The notes: a model not told the origin generated them from the sequence alone. A stretch of DNA of 64,000 nucleotides from Nocardioides kongjuensis (GCF_013409625.1 NZ_JACCBF010000001.1:2111001-2175000); one strand, 5' to 3'. Counted from the stretch's first letter, positions 14,760 through 23,904 are shown. Numbers and translations are program-made.

Positions 14760-15409
14760 CCTGGCTCGACGCCAACCGCGCGTACGTGCTGGACATGCTC
14801 GTCCAGCACGTACGGCTCTCCGTGCCCGCCATCGCGGTCAGCGTGCTCGTCGCGATCGTGCTCGGCCGGATCGCCTGGCGCTGGCCCCGCGCCGGGACCG
14901 TCGTCCTGGGCACCGCGAGCCTGCTCTACTCCGTGCCCGCGCTGCCGCTGCTCATCGTCATCCCCGTCCTGCTCGGCATCCCGCTGCGCTCCGGCCTGAC
15001 CCTGGTCGTCGCACTGGCCGTCTACGGCACCGCCCTGCTGGCGAGCACGGCGGCCGACGCGTTCCGCTCCGTCGACGCCCGGGTGCGCGAGGCGGCCGAG
15101 GCGATGGGCTACTCACGCTCCGGGCTGTTCTGGAAGGTCGACCTGCCGCTCGCCGTTCCCGTGCTGCTGTCGGGGATCCGGGTCATCACCGTCAGCACGG
15201 TCAGCCTGGTGACGATCGGCGCCCTGGTCGGCATCCCGAGCCTCGGCAACCTGCTCACCGACGGCTTCCAGCGCGACATCCGCGCCGAGATCGTCACCGG
15301 CGTCCTGGGCACGATGCTGCTGGCCGTCGTCCTCGACGTGCTGCTGGTCGGTCTCGGCCGGATCGCCACACCGTGGCGGGCGGCGACCCCGACGGGGGCA
15401 GCGACGTGA
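14756..15409 (+). CDS. Osmoprotectant ABC transporter permease (first)
   Basis: A 217-residue membrane protein with about five to six hydrophobic segments and the binding-protein-dependent permease motif EAAEAMGYSRSGLFWKVDLPLAVPVLLSGI, the EAA loop that docks on the ATPase. It resembles OpuCB/OpuCD subunits (RIAWRWPRAGTVVLGTASLLYSVPALPLL). GTG 14756 overlaps the ATPase stop and its own stop overlaps the next permease start, so the operon is tightly coupled. With its partner it forms the heterodimeric channel. Confidence 0.9.
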   Translation: MTWLDANRAYVLDMLVQHVRLSVPAIAVSVLVAIVLGRIAWRWPRAGTVVLGTASLLYSVPALPLLIVIPVLLGIPLRSGLTLVVALAVYGTALLASTAADAFRSVDARVREAAEAMGYSRSGLFWKVDLPLAVPVLLSGIRVITVSTVSLVTIGALVGIPSLGNLLTDGFQRDIRAEIVTGVLGTMLLAVVLDVLLVGLGRIATPWRAATPTGAAT

Positions 15410-16074
15410 ACCTCTTCGCCGACGCCCTCGCCTGGATCACCGACGGCTCCCACTGGGGAGGGCCGACCGGGATCGACCACCGGATCGTGCAGCACCTGCT
15501 GGTCACCTTCGCCGCGGTCGCCATCGCGGCCGTGGTCGCGCTCCCGCTCGGCATCCTGATCGGCCACACCGGCCGCGGCCGGCTGGTCGTGGTCGCGCTC
15601 GCCGGCGCCGTGCGCGCCGTGCCCACCCTCGGCCTGCTCACCCTGCTCGGCCTCGCGCTCGGCATCGGCCTCACGGCGCCGCTGCTGGCCCTGGTCGCCC
15701 TCGCCTTCCCCTCGCTGCTCGCCGGCGCCTATGCCGGCGTCGAGGCCGCCGACCGCGGCGCCGTCGACGCGGCCCGGGCGGTCGGGATGAGCGAGTGGCA
15801 GCTGGTCACCCGGGTCGAGATCCCGCTCGGCGCCGACGTGCTGCTCGGAGGTGTGCGGGCTGCGACCTTGCAGGTCGTCGCGACGGCCACGCTGGCGGCC
15901 TACATCTCCGACACCGGGCTCGGCCGCTACCTGTTCGCCGGCCTGAAGTCCCGCCACTACGACGAGATGCTCGCCGGCGCACTGCTCGTGGCGGCGCTGG
16001 CCCTCCTGCTCGACCTCACCATGGCTGCCCTCCAGCGGGCCAGCCGTCCCTCCACCCGAAAGGTTCCGTCATGA
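15406..16074 (+). CDS. Osmoprotectant ABC transporter permease (second)
   Basis: A 222-residue permease with the same fold as the preceding gene and its own EAA loop, DAARAVGMSEWQLVTRVEIPLGADVLLGGV. The N-terminus faces a short soluble lead (ITDGSHWGGPTGIDHRI) before the first membrane segment at about residue 32. GTG 15406 overlaps the previous stop; the lipoprotein ATG overlaps its stop. Two distinct permeases plus one ATPase and one lipoprotein is the usual OpuC-type layout. Confidence 0.9.
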   Translation: MNLFADALAWITDGSHWGGPTGIDHRIVQHLLVTFAAVAIAAVVALPLGILIGHTGRGRLVVVALAGAVRAVPTLGLLTLLGLALGIGLTAPLLALVALAFPSLLAGAYAGVEAADRGAVDAARAVGMSEWQLVTRVEIPLGADVLLGGVRAATLQVVATATLAAYISDTGLGRYLFAGLKSRHYDEMLAGALLVAALALLLDLTMAALQRASRPSTRKVPS

Positions 16075-16979
16075 CCCGCATCCCCCTCGGCGTCGCCCTG
16101 CTCGCGACCGCCACGCTCTCCCTGACCGCGTGCGGCAGCGACGACCCGCTCAGCGCGGGCGACGGCGGCAAGGGCGGCGACACGATCGTGATCGGCTCCC
16201 AGGACTACTACTCCAACGAGATCATCGCCGAGGCCTACGCCCAGGCGCTCGAGGCCGGCGGCATCAAGGTCCAGCGCGACTTCCGCATCGGGCAGCGCGA
16301 GGGCTACCTGCCCGAGATCGAGAGCGGCAAGATCGACCTCTTCCCGGAGTACACCGGCCCGCTGCTGCAGGTCTGGAAGCCCGACACGAAGGCCCGCCTG
16401 GCCGACGACGTGTACGCCGAGCTCGAGGACGCCGCCGACGAGAAGGGCCTGGAGGTGCTGGACCAGTCCCCCGCCACCGACCAGGACTCCTACGTCGTGA
16501 CCCGCGAGTTCGCCGAGAAGTACGGCCTGAAGACGATCGACGACCTCGCGAAGGTCACCGAGAAGATGACCTTCGGCGCCAACTCCGAGGCCGAGGACCG
16601 GCCCAACGGCCCGAAGGGGCTCAAGAAGGCCTACGGCGTCGACGTCTCGTTCACGCCGATCGAGGACAGCGGCGGCCCGCTGACCGTCAAGGCGCTCAAG
16701 GACGGCTCGATCCAGCTGGCGATCATCTACACCGGCGACCCGTCGATCAAGAAGAACGACCTGGTGACCCTCGAGGACACCAAGGGCCTCTTCCTCGCCT
16801 CCCACGTCGTCCCGGTCGCCAGCGACGACCTCAGCGACAAGGCGGAGGAGATCGTCGACAAGGTCAGCGCCGCGATGTCGCCGGAGGACCTGGTCGACCT
16901 CGACGCGCGCAGCGTCGACGAGGAGCTGCCGGCCGCGACGATCGCGAAGGACTGGCTGACGAAGGAAGGTCTCCTGTGA
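16071..16979 (+). CDS. Osmoprotectant ABC transporter substrate-binding lipoprotein
   Basis: A 302-residue exported lipoprotein: signal peptide with lipobox LTAC (Cys at about residue 22), then a periplasmic-binding fold of the ProX/OpuCC type (IVIGSQDYYSNEIIAEAYAQAL near the start, LPEIESGKIDLFPEYTGPLL in the first lobe, IEDSGGPLTVKALKDGSIQLAIIY in the second). The Tyr and Trp residues of these segments suggest an aromatic cage for quaternary amines such as glycine betaine, choline or carnitine, but the ligand is not proven. The ATG overlaps the preceding permease stop. Confidence 0.9.
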   Translation: MTRIPLGVALLATATLSLTACGSDDPLSAGDGGKGGDTIVIGSQDYYSNEIIAEAYAQALEAGGIKVQRDFRIGQREGYLPEIESGKIDLFPEYTGPLLQVWKPDTKARLADDVYAELEDAADEKGLEVLDQSPATDQDSYVVTREFAEKYGLKTIDDLAKVTEKMTFGANSEAEDRPNGPKGLKKAYGVDVSFTPIEDSGGPLTVKALKDGSIQLAIIYTGDPSIKKNDLVTLEDTKGLFLASHVVPVASDDLSDKAEEIVDKVSAAMSPEDLVDLDARSVDEELPAATIAKDWLTKEGLL

Positions 16980-17830
16980 CCCTTGCGGTCACCGGCGCGA
17001 CGGGAGGGCTCGGGGGACGTGTCGCCCGGGCCCTCGCGGCGCGTGGCGTCGAGCAGCGCCTGCTGGTCCGCGATCCCGCCCGCGCGCCGGAGCTTCCGGG
17101 CGCGACGGTCGTGCGCTCGACGTACGGCGACCGCGACCTGGCCCGCGCCTCGCTCGAGGGCGTGCGGACCCTGCTCATGGTCTCGGCCGCCGAGTCGGCC
17201 GACCGGCTGGAGCAGCACCTCGCCTTCGTCGACGCCGCGGCGTCGGCAGGTGTGCAGCAGGTCGTCTACACGTCGTTCTACGGCGCGGCGCCCGACGCGA
17301 CCTTCACCCTGGCCCGCGACCACTGGGCGACCGAGCAGCACCTGCGCGCGTCCGGGATGGGGTTCACCTTCCTCCGCGACAACTTCTACCTCGACTTCCT
17401 GCCCGACCTGGTCGGCGAGGACGGCGTGATCCGCGGGCCGGCCGGCGACGGCCGGGTGGCGGCGGTGACCCGCGACGACGTGGCGGCCAGCGCGGTCGCC
17501 GTCCTGCTCGCGGCCACGGACCACGCCGGTGCCACCTACGACCTGACCGGCCCGGACGCGCCCACCTTCACCGAGGTCGCGGTGATCCTGACCGACCACA
17601 CCGGCCGCCCGGTCCGCTACCACGACGAGACCGTCGAGGAGGCCTACGCGTCGCGGCGGCGCTGGCCGGCCCCGCCGTGGCAGTACGACGCCTGGGTCTC
17701 CACCTACACCGCGATCGCGGCCGGCGAGATGGCCGGGGTCACCGACGACGTCGAGCGGCTGACGGGGCGCCCGCCGACCGGGCTGACGGCGTACCTCGAC
17801 ACCACCACGACCGAGCGCCAGAATCCCTGA
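16976..17830 (+). CDS. NmrA-like NAD(P)H-binding oxidoreductase
   Basis: A 284-residue atypical SDR: Rossmann motif VTGATGGLGGRV (about 5-16), QVVYTSFYGAAPDATFTLARDHWATEQHL, FTFLRDNFYLDFLP and a C-terminal YDLTGPDAPTFTEVAVIL block are typical of the NmrA/QOR2-type quinone reductase-like family. GTG 16976 overlaps the lipoprotein stop, so it is in the transporter transcript, although no direct functional link to osmoprotectant uptake is obvious. Substrate unknown; quinone or redox sensing are family possibilities. Confidence 0.82.
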   Translation: MTLAVTGATGGLGGRVARALAARGVEQRLLVRDPARAPELPGATVVRSTYGDRDLARASLEGVRTLLMVSAAESADRLEQHLAFVDAAASAGVQQVVYTSFYGAAPDATFTLARDHWATEQHLRASGMGFTFLRDNFYLDFLPDLVGEDGVIRGPAGDGRVAAVTRDDVAASAVAVLLAATDHAGATYDLTGPDAPTFTEVAVILTDHTGRPVRYHDETVEEAYASRRRWPAPPWQYDAWVSTYTAIAAGEMAGVTDDVERLTGRPPTGLTAYLDTTTTERQNP

Positions 17831-17831
17831 C

Positions 17832-18215
17832 ATGACCGCTGCTGCGCTGGTGTTCGCCGGCCTCGCCGCCCTGCTCCACGTCTACATCTGGGTGATGGAG
17901 TCGCTGACCTGGACCAGTCCGCGCACCCGTGCGACCTTCGGCACCAGCCAGGCCGAGGCCGAGGCGACGAAGGAGCTGGCCTTCAACCAGGGCTTCTACA
18001 ACCTCTTCCTCGCCCTCGTCACCGCCGGCGGCATCGCGGCGTTCGGCGCCGACGACAACCGGGTGGGCGCGACCCTGGTGTTCACCGGTGCCGGCTCGAT
18101 GGTCGCCGCAGGCCTGGTCCTGCTGCTGTCCTCGCCCGACAAGGCCCGCGCCGCGATCACGCAGCTCGCGCTGCCGGCGGTCGGCGTCGTGCTGCTGGCG
18201 ATCGCGCTGGCCTGA
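17832..18215 (+). CDS. DUF1304 membrane protein
   Basis: A 127-residue protein with four membrane segments (about 3-22, 55-72, 80-100 and 105-125). The first helix and following MESLTWTSPRTRATFGTSQAEAEATKELAFNQGFYN region is the DUF1304 hallmark. Function of the family is unknown. It begins one base after the NmrA-like stop and is probably co-transcribed. Confidence 0.88.
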   Translation: MTAAALVFAGLAALLHVYIWVMESLTWTSPRTRATFGTSQAEAEATKELAFNQGFYNLFLALVTAGGIAAFGADDNRVGATLVFTGAGSMVAAGLVLLLSSPDKARAAITQLALPAVGVVLLAIALA

Positions 18216-18253
18216 CCCGGCTCCCCCGCAGCAGCCCGGGTACTGCCCGGCCC

Positions 18254-18739
18254 ATGGACGACACCGAGACCCGTCGACCGCTGCGCGCCCTGGTGCTCTG
18301 CTGCACGCTGAAGCCGTCGCCTGCGCGCTCGAGCTCCGAGCTGCTCGGCCGCCGCGTGCTGGCGGCGCTCGCCGAGCACGACGTGCAGGGGACGCTGGTG
18401 CGCGTCACCGACCACCACGTCGCCTACGGGGTCAGCACCGACGAGGGCGACGACGAGGGCCGGATGCCCACCTCGGGCAAGGTCGCGGGCGTCGCGGTGG
18501 TCGGCAACGAGGACGGCGCCCACCACGTCTCGGCCGAGGTCCACCAGGCGTTGGGCGACGTGGGGTTCACGATCCCCGCGAACGGCGTGACCTACTGGGT
18601 CGGCGAGGCGATGCAGTCGACCGACTACCAGGACCTCGACCCGGAGCCCGAGAAGACCGCCGGGACCACCAGGACGCTGGCGGCCAACGCCGCGCACCTG
18701 GCCGCGCTGCTCAGGACGGCCCCCTACCCCGCCGCCTGA
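18254..18739 (+). CDS. Flavodoxin-family protein with an internal deletion
   Basis: A 161-residue protein that reads at both ends like the roughly 200-residue NAD(P)H-reductase/flavodoxin group: ALVLCCTLKPSPARSSSELL near residue 13 and VAVVGNEDGAHHVSAEV, THEN GFTIPANGVTYWVGEAM and a C-terminal NAAHLAALL. The middle is missing: GVSTDEGD (to about 66) runs straight into DEGRMPTSGK, where relatives I recall carry about 45 residues including the second FMN loop (S-T-P-T-W-type) and one strand-helix unit. The deletion is in frame. A 9-bp direct repeat GACGAGGGC occurs at 18440 and 18452, at the junction. Flavin binding is doubtful. The 3' end overlaps the convergent repeat-protein gene by 29 bases. 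Confidence 0.75.
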   Translation: MDDTETRRPLRALVLCCTLKPSPARSSSELLGRRVLAALAEHDVQGTLVRVTDHHVAYGVSTDEGDDEGRMPTSGKVAGVAVVGNEDGAHHVSAEVHQALGDVGFTIPANGVTYWVGEAMQSTDYQDLDPEPEKTAGTTRTLAANAAHLAALLRTAPYPAA

Positions 18740-19163
18740 CCTGGGGCTCCTCGCGCTGCTCGACGAGCTGTCCGCCGGACGCCCGCTTCTTGACCTCGGC
18801 CCACGAGAACCGCTGCCGCAGCGTCGCACCGCTGGGCACCCCGTCCTGCGCCTTGGCCCAGGCCGCGTAGTCGGCGAAGGAGCCGGTGCTCCCGGGCTGC
18901 GCCAGGTAGCGCGCCACGATCACCACGACGTCGTCGTCGCTCCACCTCCGGCTGGTCGACCGGGTCTTGTTGGTCGCGACGCCGGCGTGCGCGCAGGCGG
19001 CGTTCCACGAGCCGAACCGGCGGATCAGCAGCGCGGGCGAGGCGGCGACGCGCCGGCGCTGCCAGCCGTCGTACGCCGAGGCCGTCAGCGGCTCGCCCAG
19101 CTCGGCGGCCGCGGCGGCGAGGTCGGCGGCGATCTGCTCGTCGGAGAACTCGGGGACCCGCAT
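18711..19163 (-). CDS. Homing-endonuclease-associated-repeat (HEAR-type) protein
   Basis: A 150-residue protein built from repeats of the kind found near HNH homing endonucleases: LTASAYDGWQRRRVAASPALLIRRFGSWNAACAHAGV (about 27-63) and a second, diverged copy GSFADYAAWAKAQDGVPSGATLRQRF-SWAEVKKRA. Such repeats resemble small DNA-binding helical modules. No nuclease motif is present in this gene, so a DNA-binding or regulatory role is possible. ATG 19163 begins MRVPEFSDEQIAADL, a usual start for the family. It converges on, and overlaps, the shortened flavodoxin gene. Confidence 0.78.
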   Translation of the reverse strand: MRVPEFSDEQIAADLAAAAAELGEPLTASAYDGWQRRRVAASPALLIRRFGSWNAACAHAGVATNKTRSTSRRWSDDDVVVIVARYLAQPGSTGSFADYAAWAKAQDGVPSGATLRQRFSWAEVKKRASGGQLVEQREEPQVRRRGRGPS

Positions 19164-19313
19164 GAGGCCCACCGTAGCCACCTCGCGAGCCGTTGTCCGT
19201 CGGGGACGAAGGCGTCGCGGATCTTCGGTCGTCGCGGCCGTGACCGTCGACACGGTCGCGAACCTACCTTCGAGGCATCCGCCACGGCGGCCCGTCCCGA
19301 AGGAGCCAGACCG

Positions 19314-21101
19314 ATGCCTTTCCTCACCCCCGATGCCCCGCCCGTCGACCCGGCGGAGCTGCTCGCCCGCCCCCGCCAGGAGCGGATCCGCTTCCTCGCC
19401 ACCTTCTGGACCGAGTACGGCTTCGGTACCCCGAAGATGGTGCACACGATCTACATCGTGAAGCTGCTCGTCCTCCACATCGGCGGCGGCATCGCCCTCG
19501 CGACCCTCACCTCCGGTGTCGGCGGCCCGCTCGACGTCGGGCAGTGGTGGGACCAGCCGGTGATCTACCAGAAGCTGGTGCTCTGGACGCTGTTCCTCGA
19601 GCTGTTCGGCATCGGCGGCACCTGGGGCCCGCTCGCGGCGCACTTCAAGCCGATGACCGGCGGCATCGCCTACTGGGCGCGACCCGACACCATCCGGCTG
19701 CCACCGTGGCCGGGCAAGGTGCCGTTCACCGCCGGTGACAACCGCAGCGTCCTCGACGTGCTGCTCTACCTGGCGACCCTGGCGAGCTTCCTGGTCGCCG
19801 CGGTCGCGGGCAGCAGCACCACGATCGACGGTCTCGGCGGCGTCGAGATGGTGGACCCGCGTCTCATGGCCGTCTCCGCCGCTCTCCTGGTGCTCTGCGG
19901 CCTGCGCGACAAGATCCTGTTCCTCGCCGCCCGTGGCGAGCAGTACCTGCCGATCCTGCTGATCTCGAGCCTCGCCGGCAGCGTGCTGACCTTCGTCGAC
20001 TTCGTCGTCGCGGCCAAGCTCGTCATCGTGATCGTCTGGGTGGGTGCGGCGATCTCCAAGATGAACGCGCACTTCGAGAACGTCGTCCCGCCGATGGTCT
20101 CCAACGCGCCGTTCGCCCCGAGGCTCGTCAAGCGCGCGCACTACCGCTCGCTGCCCGACGACCTCAGGCCGTCGAGGTTCGCCTGGTTCATGGCCCACGT
20201 CCTCGGTACGACGGCCGAGCTGGTCGTCCCGCTGGTCCTGCTGCTCAGCACGAGCTGGACGATCACCCTGCTCGCCGTCGGCTCGATGGTGCTCTTCCAC
20301 CTGTTCATCACCCAGACGTTCCCGCTCGCCGTGCCGCTGGAGTGGAACATCCTGTTCGCCTACATCACGGTGTTCCTGTTCGCCGGGCACTTCGCGGGCG
20401 ACGGCTACGGCGTGGGCGACTTCAGCCAGCCGTGGATGCTGCCGGTGTTCGTGGCGGCGCTCGTGTTCTTCCCGGTGCTCGGCAACCTGCGTCCCGACCT
20501 GGTCTCCTTCCTGCCCTCGATGCGGCAGTACGCCGGCAACTGGGCCTCGGCCACCTGGGCGTTCGCGCCGGGCGCGGAGGCGAAGCTCAACCAGCTGAGG
20601 AAGCCCGCGAAGAACCAGATCGACCAGCTCGTCGAGGGCATGGGCTACCCGGCCGACGTCGCCGAGATGACCCTGCAGATGACGCTGGGCTGGCGCTCGA
20701 TGCACAGCCAGGGCCGCGGCCTGTTCTCGGTGATGCAGGACTACCTGGGCGAGGAGTACGAGACCTACTCGCTGCGCGAGGCGGAGTTCTGCTGCAACTC
20801 GGTCATCGGCTGGAACTTCGGCGACGGTCACCTGCACGACGACCAGCTCATCGAGGCGATCCAGCGGCGGATCGGCTTCGCACCCGGCGAGTTCGTGGTG
20901 GTCTGGGTCGAGTCGCAGCCGATCCACAAGAAGACCCAGGCGTACTTCGTGATGGACGCAGCCCTCGGCATCGTCGAGCGCGGCACCTGGCTGGTCTCCG
21001 ACTGCGTCAAGGAGCAGCCGTGGCTGCCGAACGGCCCGATCCCGACCACCGTCACCTGGCGGCACCCGCAGCACCGTCGCGTGCTCGGAGTGACGGCATG
21101 A
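19314..21101 (+). CDS. DUF3556 transmembrane protein
   Basis: A 595-residue protein. The first two thirds carry about nine membrane segments (from about residue 45 to 400); the last 195 residues are soluble, with FSVMQDYLGEEYETYSLREAEFCCNSVIGWNFGDGHLHDDQLIEA. The sequence style matches the actinobacterial DUF3556 family, known mainly from mycobacteria and nocardioforms and of unknown function. ATG 19314 follows GAAGGAG. Its stop overlaps the ATG of an acyl-CoA ligase, suggesting a joint role in lipid or steroid metabolism, but this is inference from context. Confidence 0.85.
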   Translation: MPFLTPDAPPVDPAELLARPRQERIRFLATFWTEYGFGTPKMVHTIYIVKLLVLHIGGGIALATLTSGVGGPLDVGQWWDQPVIYQKLVLWTLFLELFGIGGTWGPLAAHFKPMTGGIAYWARPDTIRLPPWPGKVPFTAGDNRSVLDVLLYLATLASFLVAAVAGSSTTIDGLGGVEMVDPRLMAVSAALLVLCGLRDKILFLAARGEQYLPILLISSLAGSVLTFVDFVVAAKLVIVIVWVGAAISKMNAHFENVVPPMVSNAPFAPRLVKRAHYRSLPDDLRPSRFAWFMAHVLGTTAELVVPLVLLLSTSWTITLLAVGSMVLFHLFITQTFPLAVPLEWNILFAYITVFLFAGHFAGDGYGVGDFSQPWMLPVFVAALVFFPVLGNLRPDLVSFLPSMRQYAGNWASATWAFAPGAEAKLNQLRKPAKNQIDQLVEGMGYPADVAEMTLQMTLGWRSMHSQGRGLFSVMQDYLGEEYETYSLREAEFCCNSVIGWNFGDGHLHDDQLIEAIQRRIGFAPGEFVVVWVESQPIHKKTQAYFVMDAALGIVERGTWLVSDCVKEQPWLPNGPIPTTVTWRHPQHRRVLGVTA

Positions 21102-22576
21102 GCCCGCTGGCCCGGATCCCCTTCACCCGCGCGGAGCAGGACCCCACCGGGTCCTGCGTCCGCGACGGCGAGCGGGACCTCGGCAATGCGAGGTTCGCGG
21201 CCGACGTGCGGCGTCTCGCACAGCGGCTCGGCCGCGTCGGCGTCGCCCCCGGCGACACGGTCGCGGTGATGCTGCCGAACTGCGCGGAGATCGTCACCAC
21301 GATGTTCGCCGCCTGGTACCGCGGCTCGGCGCTCACGCCGGTCAACGCGGCGCTGACCGACGACGAGGCCCGCTACCAACTGCAGGACTCGGCGGCCGCG
21401 GTGCTGGTGGGCGACGAGCGGGCCCGCGCGCTCGCCGCCTCCGTCGGGATCGCGTGGCTGGACGCGGCCTCGATCCATGCCGACGAAGCCGACGGCACAG
21501 CGACCGAGCCGGACGACGGCCCGGTCGCCACGGCGGGCGACTTCGCGCTGATCATCTACACCAGCGGCACGACCGGACGGCCCAAGGGCGTGCTGCTCGA
21601 CCACGCCAACCTCGACGCGATGAGCGGGTCGCTGGTCGAGCACTTCTCGTTGACCGCCGCGGACACCAGCCTGCTGGTCCTGCCGCTGTTCCACGCGAAC
21701 GGGCTGATCGCCGGCACCCTCGCGCCGCTGCGGGCCGGCGGCGACGTGGTCGTCGCGCCGCGGTTCTCCCCCGACACCTTCTGGGACCTGGTCGAGAGCC
21801 ATCGGCCGACGTACTTCTCCGCGGTGCCGACGATCTACGCCGTGCTCGACGCCCGCACCGAGCGGGAGGTCGACACCTCCTCGCTGCGGTTCCTGGTGTG
21901 CGGGGCGGCGCCGATGCCGGCCGAGCTGATCGTGCGCTTCGAGGAGCGGTTCGGCGTACCCGTGGTCGAGGGCTACGGCCTCTCGGAGAGCAGCGTCGCC
22001 TCGAACATCAACCCACTCGACGGGCCGCGCAAGCCCGGAACGGTCGGCATCGCCCTGCCCGGCCAGGAGGTCGCGGTGGTCTCGCCGTCCGGTGAGCAGC
22101 TGCCGCCGGGCACACGGGGCGAGGTGGTGATCCGCGGTGCGAACGTGATGCGCGGCTACCTCGGCCGGCCCGAGGAGACCGCGAAGGTGGTCCGCGACGG
22201 CTGGCTGCACACCGGCGACGTCGGCACCATCGACGAGGACGGGTACCTGAGCATCGTCGACCGGATCAAGGACCTGATCATCCGCGGCGGCGAGAACATC
22301 TACCCCAAGGAGATCGAGGAGTGCCTCTACGCGCACCCGGCGGTGCTCGAGGCGGCCGTGGTCGGCCGGCCCGACCCGGTGCTCGGCGAGGTACCCGTCG
22401 CGTACGTCGCACCCCGGCCCGGTCGGGTCGTGACCGCGGAGGAGCTGCGCGCCCACTGCACGGCCCACCTCGCGCGCTACAAGGTGCCCGAGGACTTCGA
22501 GGTCCGCACCGCGCTGCCCAAGAACTCGGTCGGCAAGCTGGTGAAGGGGTTGCTGCGTGAGCCGAGTCGGGTCTGA
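21098..22576 (+). CDS. AMP-dependent acyl-CoA synthetase (class I adenylate-forming)
   Basis: A 492-residue ANL-superfamily enzyme that should activate a carboxylic acid with ATP and load it on CoA. Motifs: P-loop A3 IIYTSGTTGRPKG, A5 EGYGLSES, A7 WLHTGDVG, A8 DRIKDLIIRGGENIYPKEIE and the C-terminal catalytic Lys in PKNSVGKLVK. Start ATG overlaps the DUF3556 stop (ATGA). Substrate is not readable; fatty or sterol-side-chain acids are plausible given the neighbour. A PucR regulator gene overlaps its 3' end. Confidence 0.92.
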   Translation: MSPLARIPFTRAEQDPTGSCVRDGERDLGNARFAADVRRLAQRLGRVGVAPGDTVAVMLPNCAEIVTTMFAAWYRGSALTPVNAALTDDEARYQLQDSAAAVLVGDERARALAASVGIAWLDAASIHADEADGTATEPDDGPVATAGDFALIIYTSGTTGRPKGVLLDHANLDAMSGSLVEHFSLTAADTSLLVLPLFHANGLIAGTLAPLRAGGDVVVAPRFSPDTFWDLVESHRPTYFSAVPTIYAVLDARTEREVDTSSLRFLVCGAAPMPAELIVRFEERFGVPVVEGYGLSESSVASNINPLDGPRKPGTVGIALPGQEVAVVSPSGEQLPPGTRGEVVIRGANVMRGYLGRPEETAKVVRDGWLHTGDVGTIDEDGYLSIVDRIKDLIIRGGENIYPKEIEECLYAHPAVLEAAVVGRPDPVLGEVPVAYVAPRPGRVVTAEELRAHCTAHLARYKVPEDFEVRTALPKNSVGKLVKGLLREPSRV

Positions 22577-23867
22577 GCCGTTCTGCGAGGATGCGGACGT
22601 GGCAGAGCGAACCGGAGGCGACCTGGTCGAGGCGGTCGCGGCCGCACTCCAGCCGCGGCTCGCCGACCTCACCGGCGCGCTGCGCGACCGGCTCGCGACC
22701 AGGATCGAGGAGCTCGACGGCGACGCCGTCATCATCGACCTGCTCTACGCGAGCATCGAGGGCAACATCGAGAACATCCTCAACGCGCTGCGCCACGGCA
22801 TCGCGCTCGACAAGATCGAGCCGCCGTCGGCGGCCTACGAGTACGCGCGACGGCTCGCGCAGCGCGGCGTCCCCGTCAGCGCACTGGTCCGCGCCTACCG
22901 GCTCGGGCAGCAGAACCTGCTGGAGCTGGTGTTCGCCGAGTGCGAGCGGATGGACGCGCCGGCCGCGGCGCGGGCCGCGGCGTACGAGCAGGTCGTCGAG
23001 GTCACCTTCGACTACATCGACTGGATCTCGCAGCGGGTGATCACGGTCTACGAGGACGAGCGCGAGCGGTGGCTGGCCGAGCGCAACAGCGCCCGCTCCG
23101 GCCGGGTCGACGAGCTGGTCGCGGGCACCGTGAGCGACGTCGACGCCGCCGAGAAGGTGCTCGGCTACCGGCTGCGCGTGCCCCACCTCGGTGCCGTGCT
23201 GTGGGTCCACGAGACCGGCGCCCAGCAGGACCAGCTGACCCGCTTCACCCGGGCCGCCGCGACGATCGCCGAGGAGCTCGGGGCCCGCGGCACGCCGTTG
23301 CTCGTGCCGCACGACCGGGCCACCGCGTGGGCCTGGTTCGCCGTTCCCGAGGAGACCGTGCCCGACCTCGGCGCCCTCGCGTCCCGGCTCGCCACGGTCG
23401 GCGAGCCGCCCGTGCCCCGCCTGGCGCTGGGCCGTGCGGCCTCCGGCGTCGAGGGCTTCCGGCGCACCCACCTCGAGGCGTTGCAGGCCCAGCAGGTCGC
23501 CACCGTCGGCGACGACCCGCGCCGGAGCGTCACCGGCTTCGACGAGCCCGGCCTCAAGGTCGCCTCGCTGCTCACCCACGACCTCGACACCACGCGGGCA
23601 TGGGTGCGCGAGACGCTCGGCGACCTCGCCCGCGACGACGAGCAGCACGAGCGGCTGCGGCACACGCTGCTGTTGTTCTTCCAGCACGACAGCAGCTACA
23701 CCGCCACCGCCGAGGCGATGCTGATGCACAAGAACTCCGTGAAGTACCGGATCGCGTCCGCCGCCAAGGCACTGGGCCGCCCGATCGGCTCGGACCGGCA
23801 GGCGATCGAGCTCGCGCTGACCGCCTGCCACTGGCTGCGCGGCGCGGTGCTGGTCGAGGCGGGCTGA
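22557..23867 (+). CDS. PucR/CdaR-type helix-turn-helix regulator (first)
   Basis: A regulator of up to 436 residues. An N-terminal sensor region (LVEAVAAALQPRLADLTGALRDRLATRI, VSALVRAYRLGQQNLLELVFAECERM) and a GGDEF-like central region precede the C-terminal PucR helix-turn-helix (LLFFQHDSSYTATAEAMLMHKNSVKYRI). GTG 22557 would overlap the ligase by 20 bases; GTG 22599, with GAGG ten bases ahead, is equally likely and starts at AERTGGDL. It probably controls the DUF3556-ligase operon in which it lies, or the flavoprotein gene after it. Confidence 0.85.
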   Translation: MSRVGSEPFCEDADVAERTGGDLVEAVAAALQPRLADLTGALRDRLATRIEELDGDAVIIDLLYASIEGNIENILNALRHGIALDKIEPPSAAYEYARRLAQRGVPVSALVRAYRLGQQNLLELVFAECERMDAPAAARAAAYEQVVEVTFDYIDWISQRVITVYEDERERWLAERNSARSGRVDELVAGTVSDVDAAEKVLGYRLRVPHLGAVLWVHETGAQQDQLTRFTRAAATIAEELGARGTPLLVPHDRATAWAWFAVPEETVPDLGALASRLATVGEPPVPRLALGRAASGVEGFRRTHLEALQAQQVATVGDDPRRSVTGFDEPGLKVASLLTHDLDTTRAWVRETLGDLARDDEQHERLRHTLLLFFQHDSSYTATAEAMLMHKNSVKYRIASAAKALGRPIGSDRQAIELALTACHWLRGAVLVEAG

Positions 23868-23886
23868 CCCGTGGGCCTTGTGCGCC

Positions 23887-23904
23887 GGGACCAAAGCCGG
23901 TCCC
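23887..23904. promoter_or_regulatory. Inverted repeat before the phytoene-desaturase-like gene
   Basis: GGGACC at 23887-23892 and GGTCCC at 23899-23904 form a 6-bp stem with a 6-base loop in the 95-base gap after the PucR gene. It could be a weak terminator or a regulator site. Confidence 0.35.
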
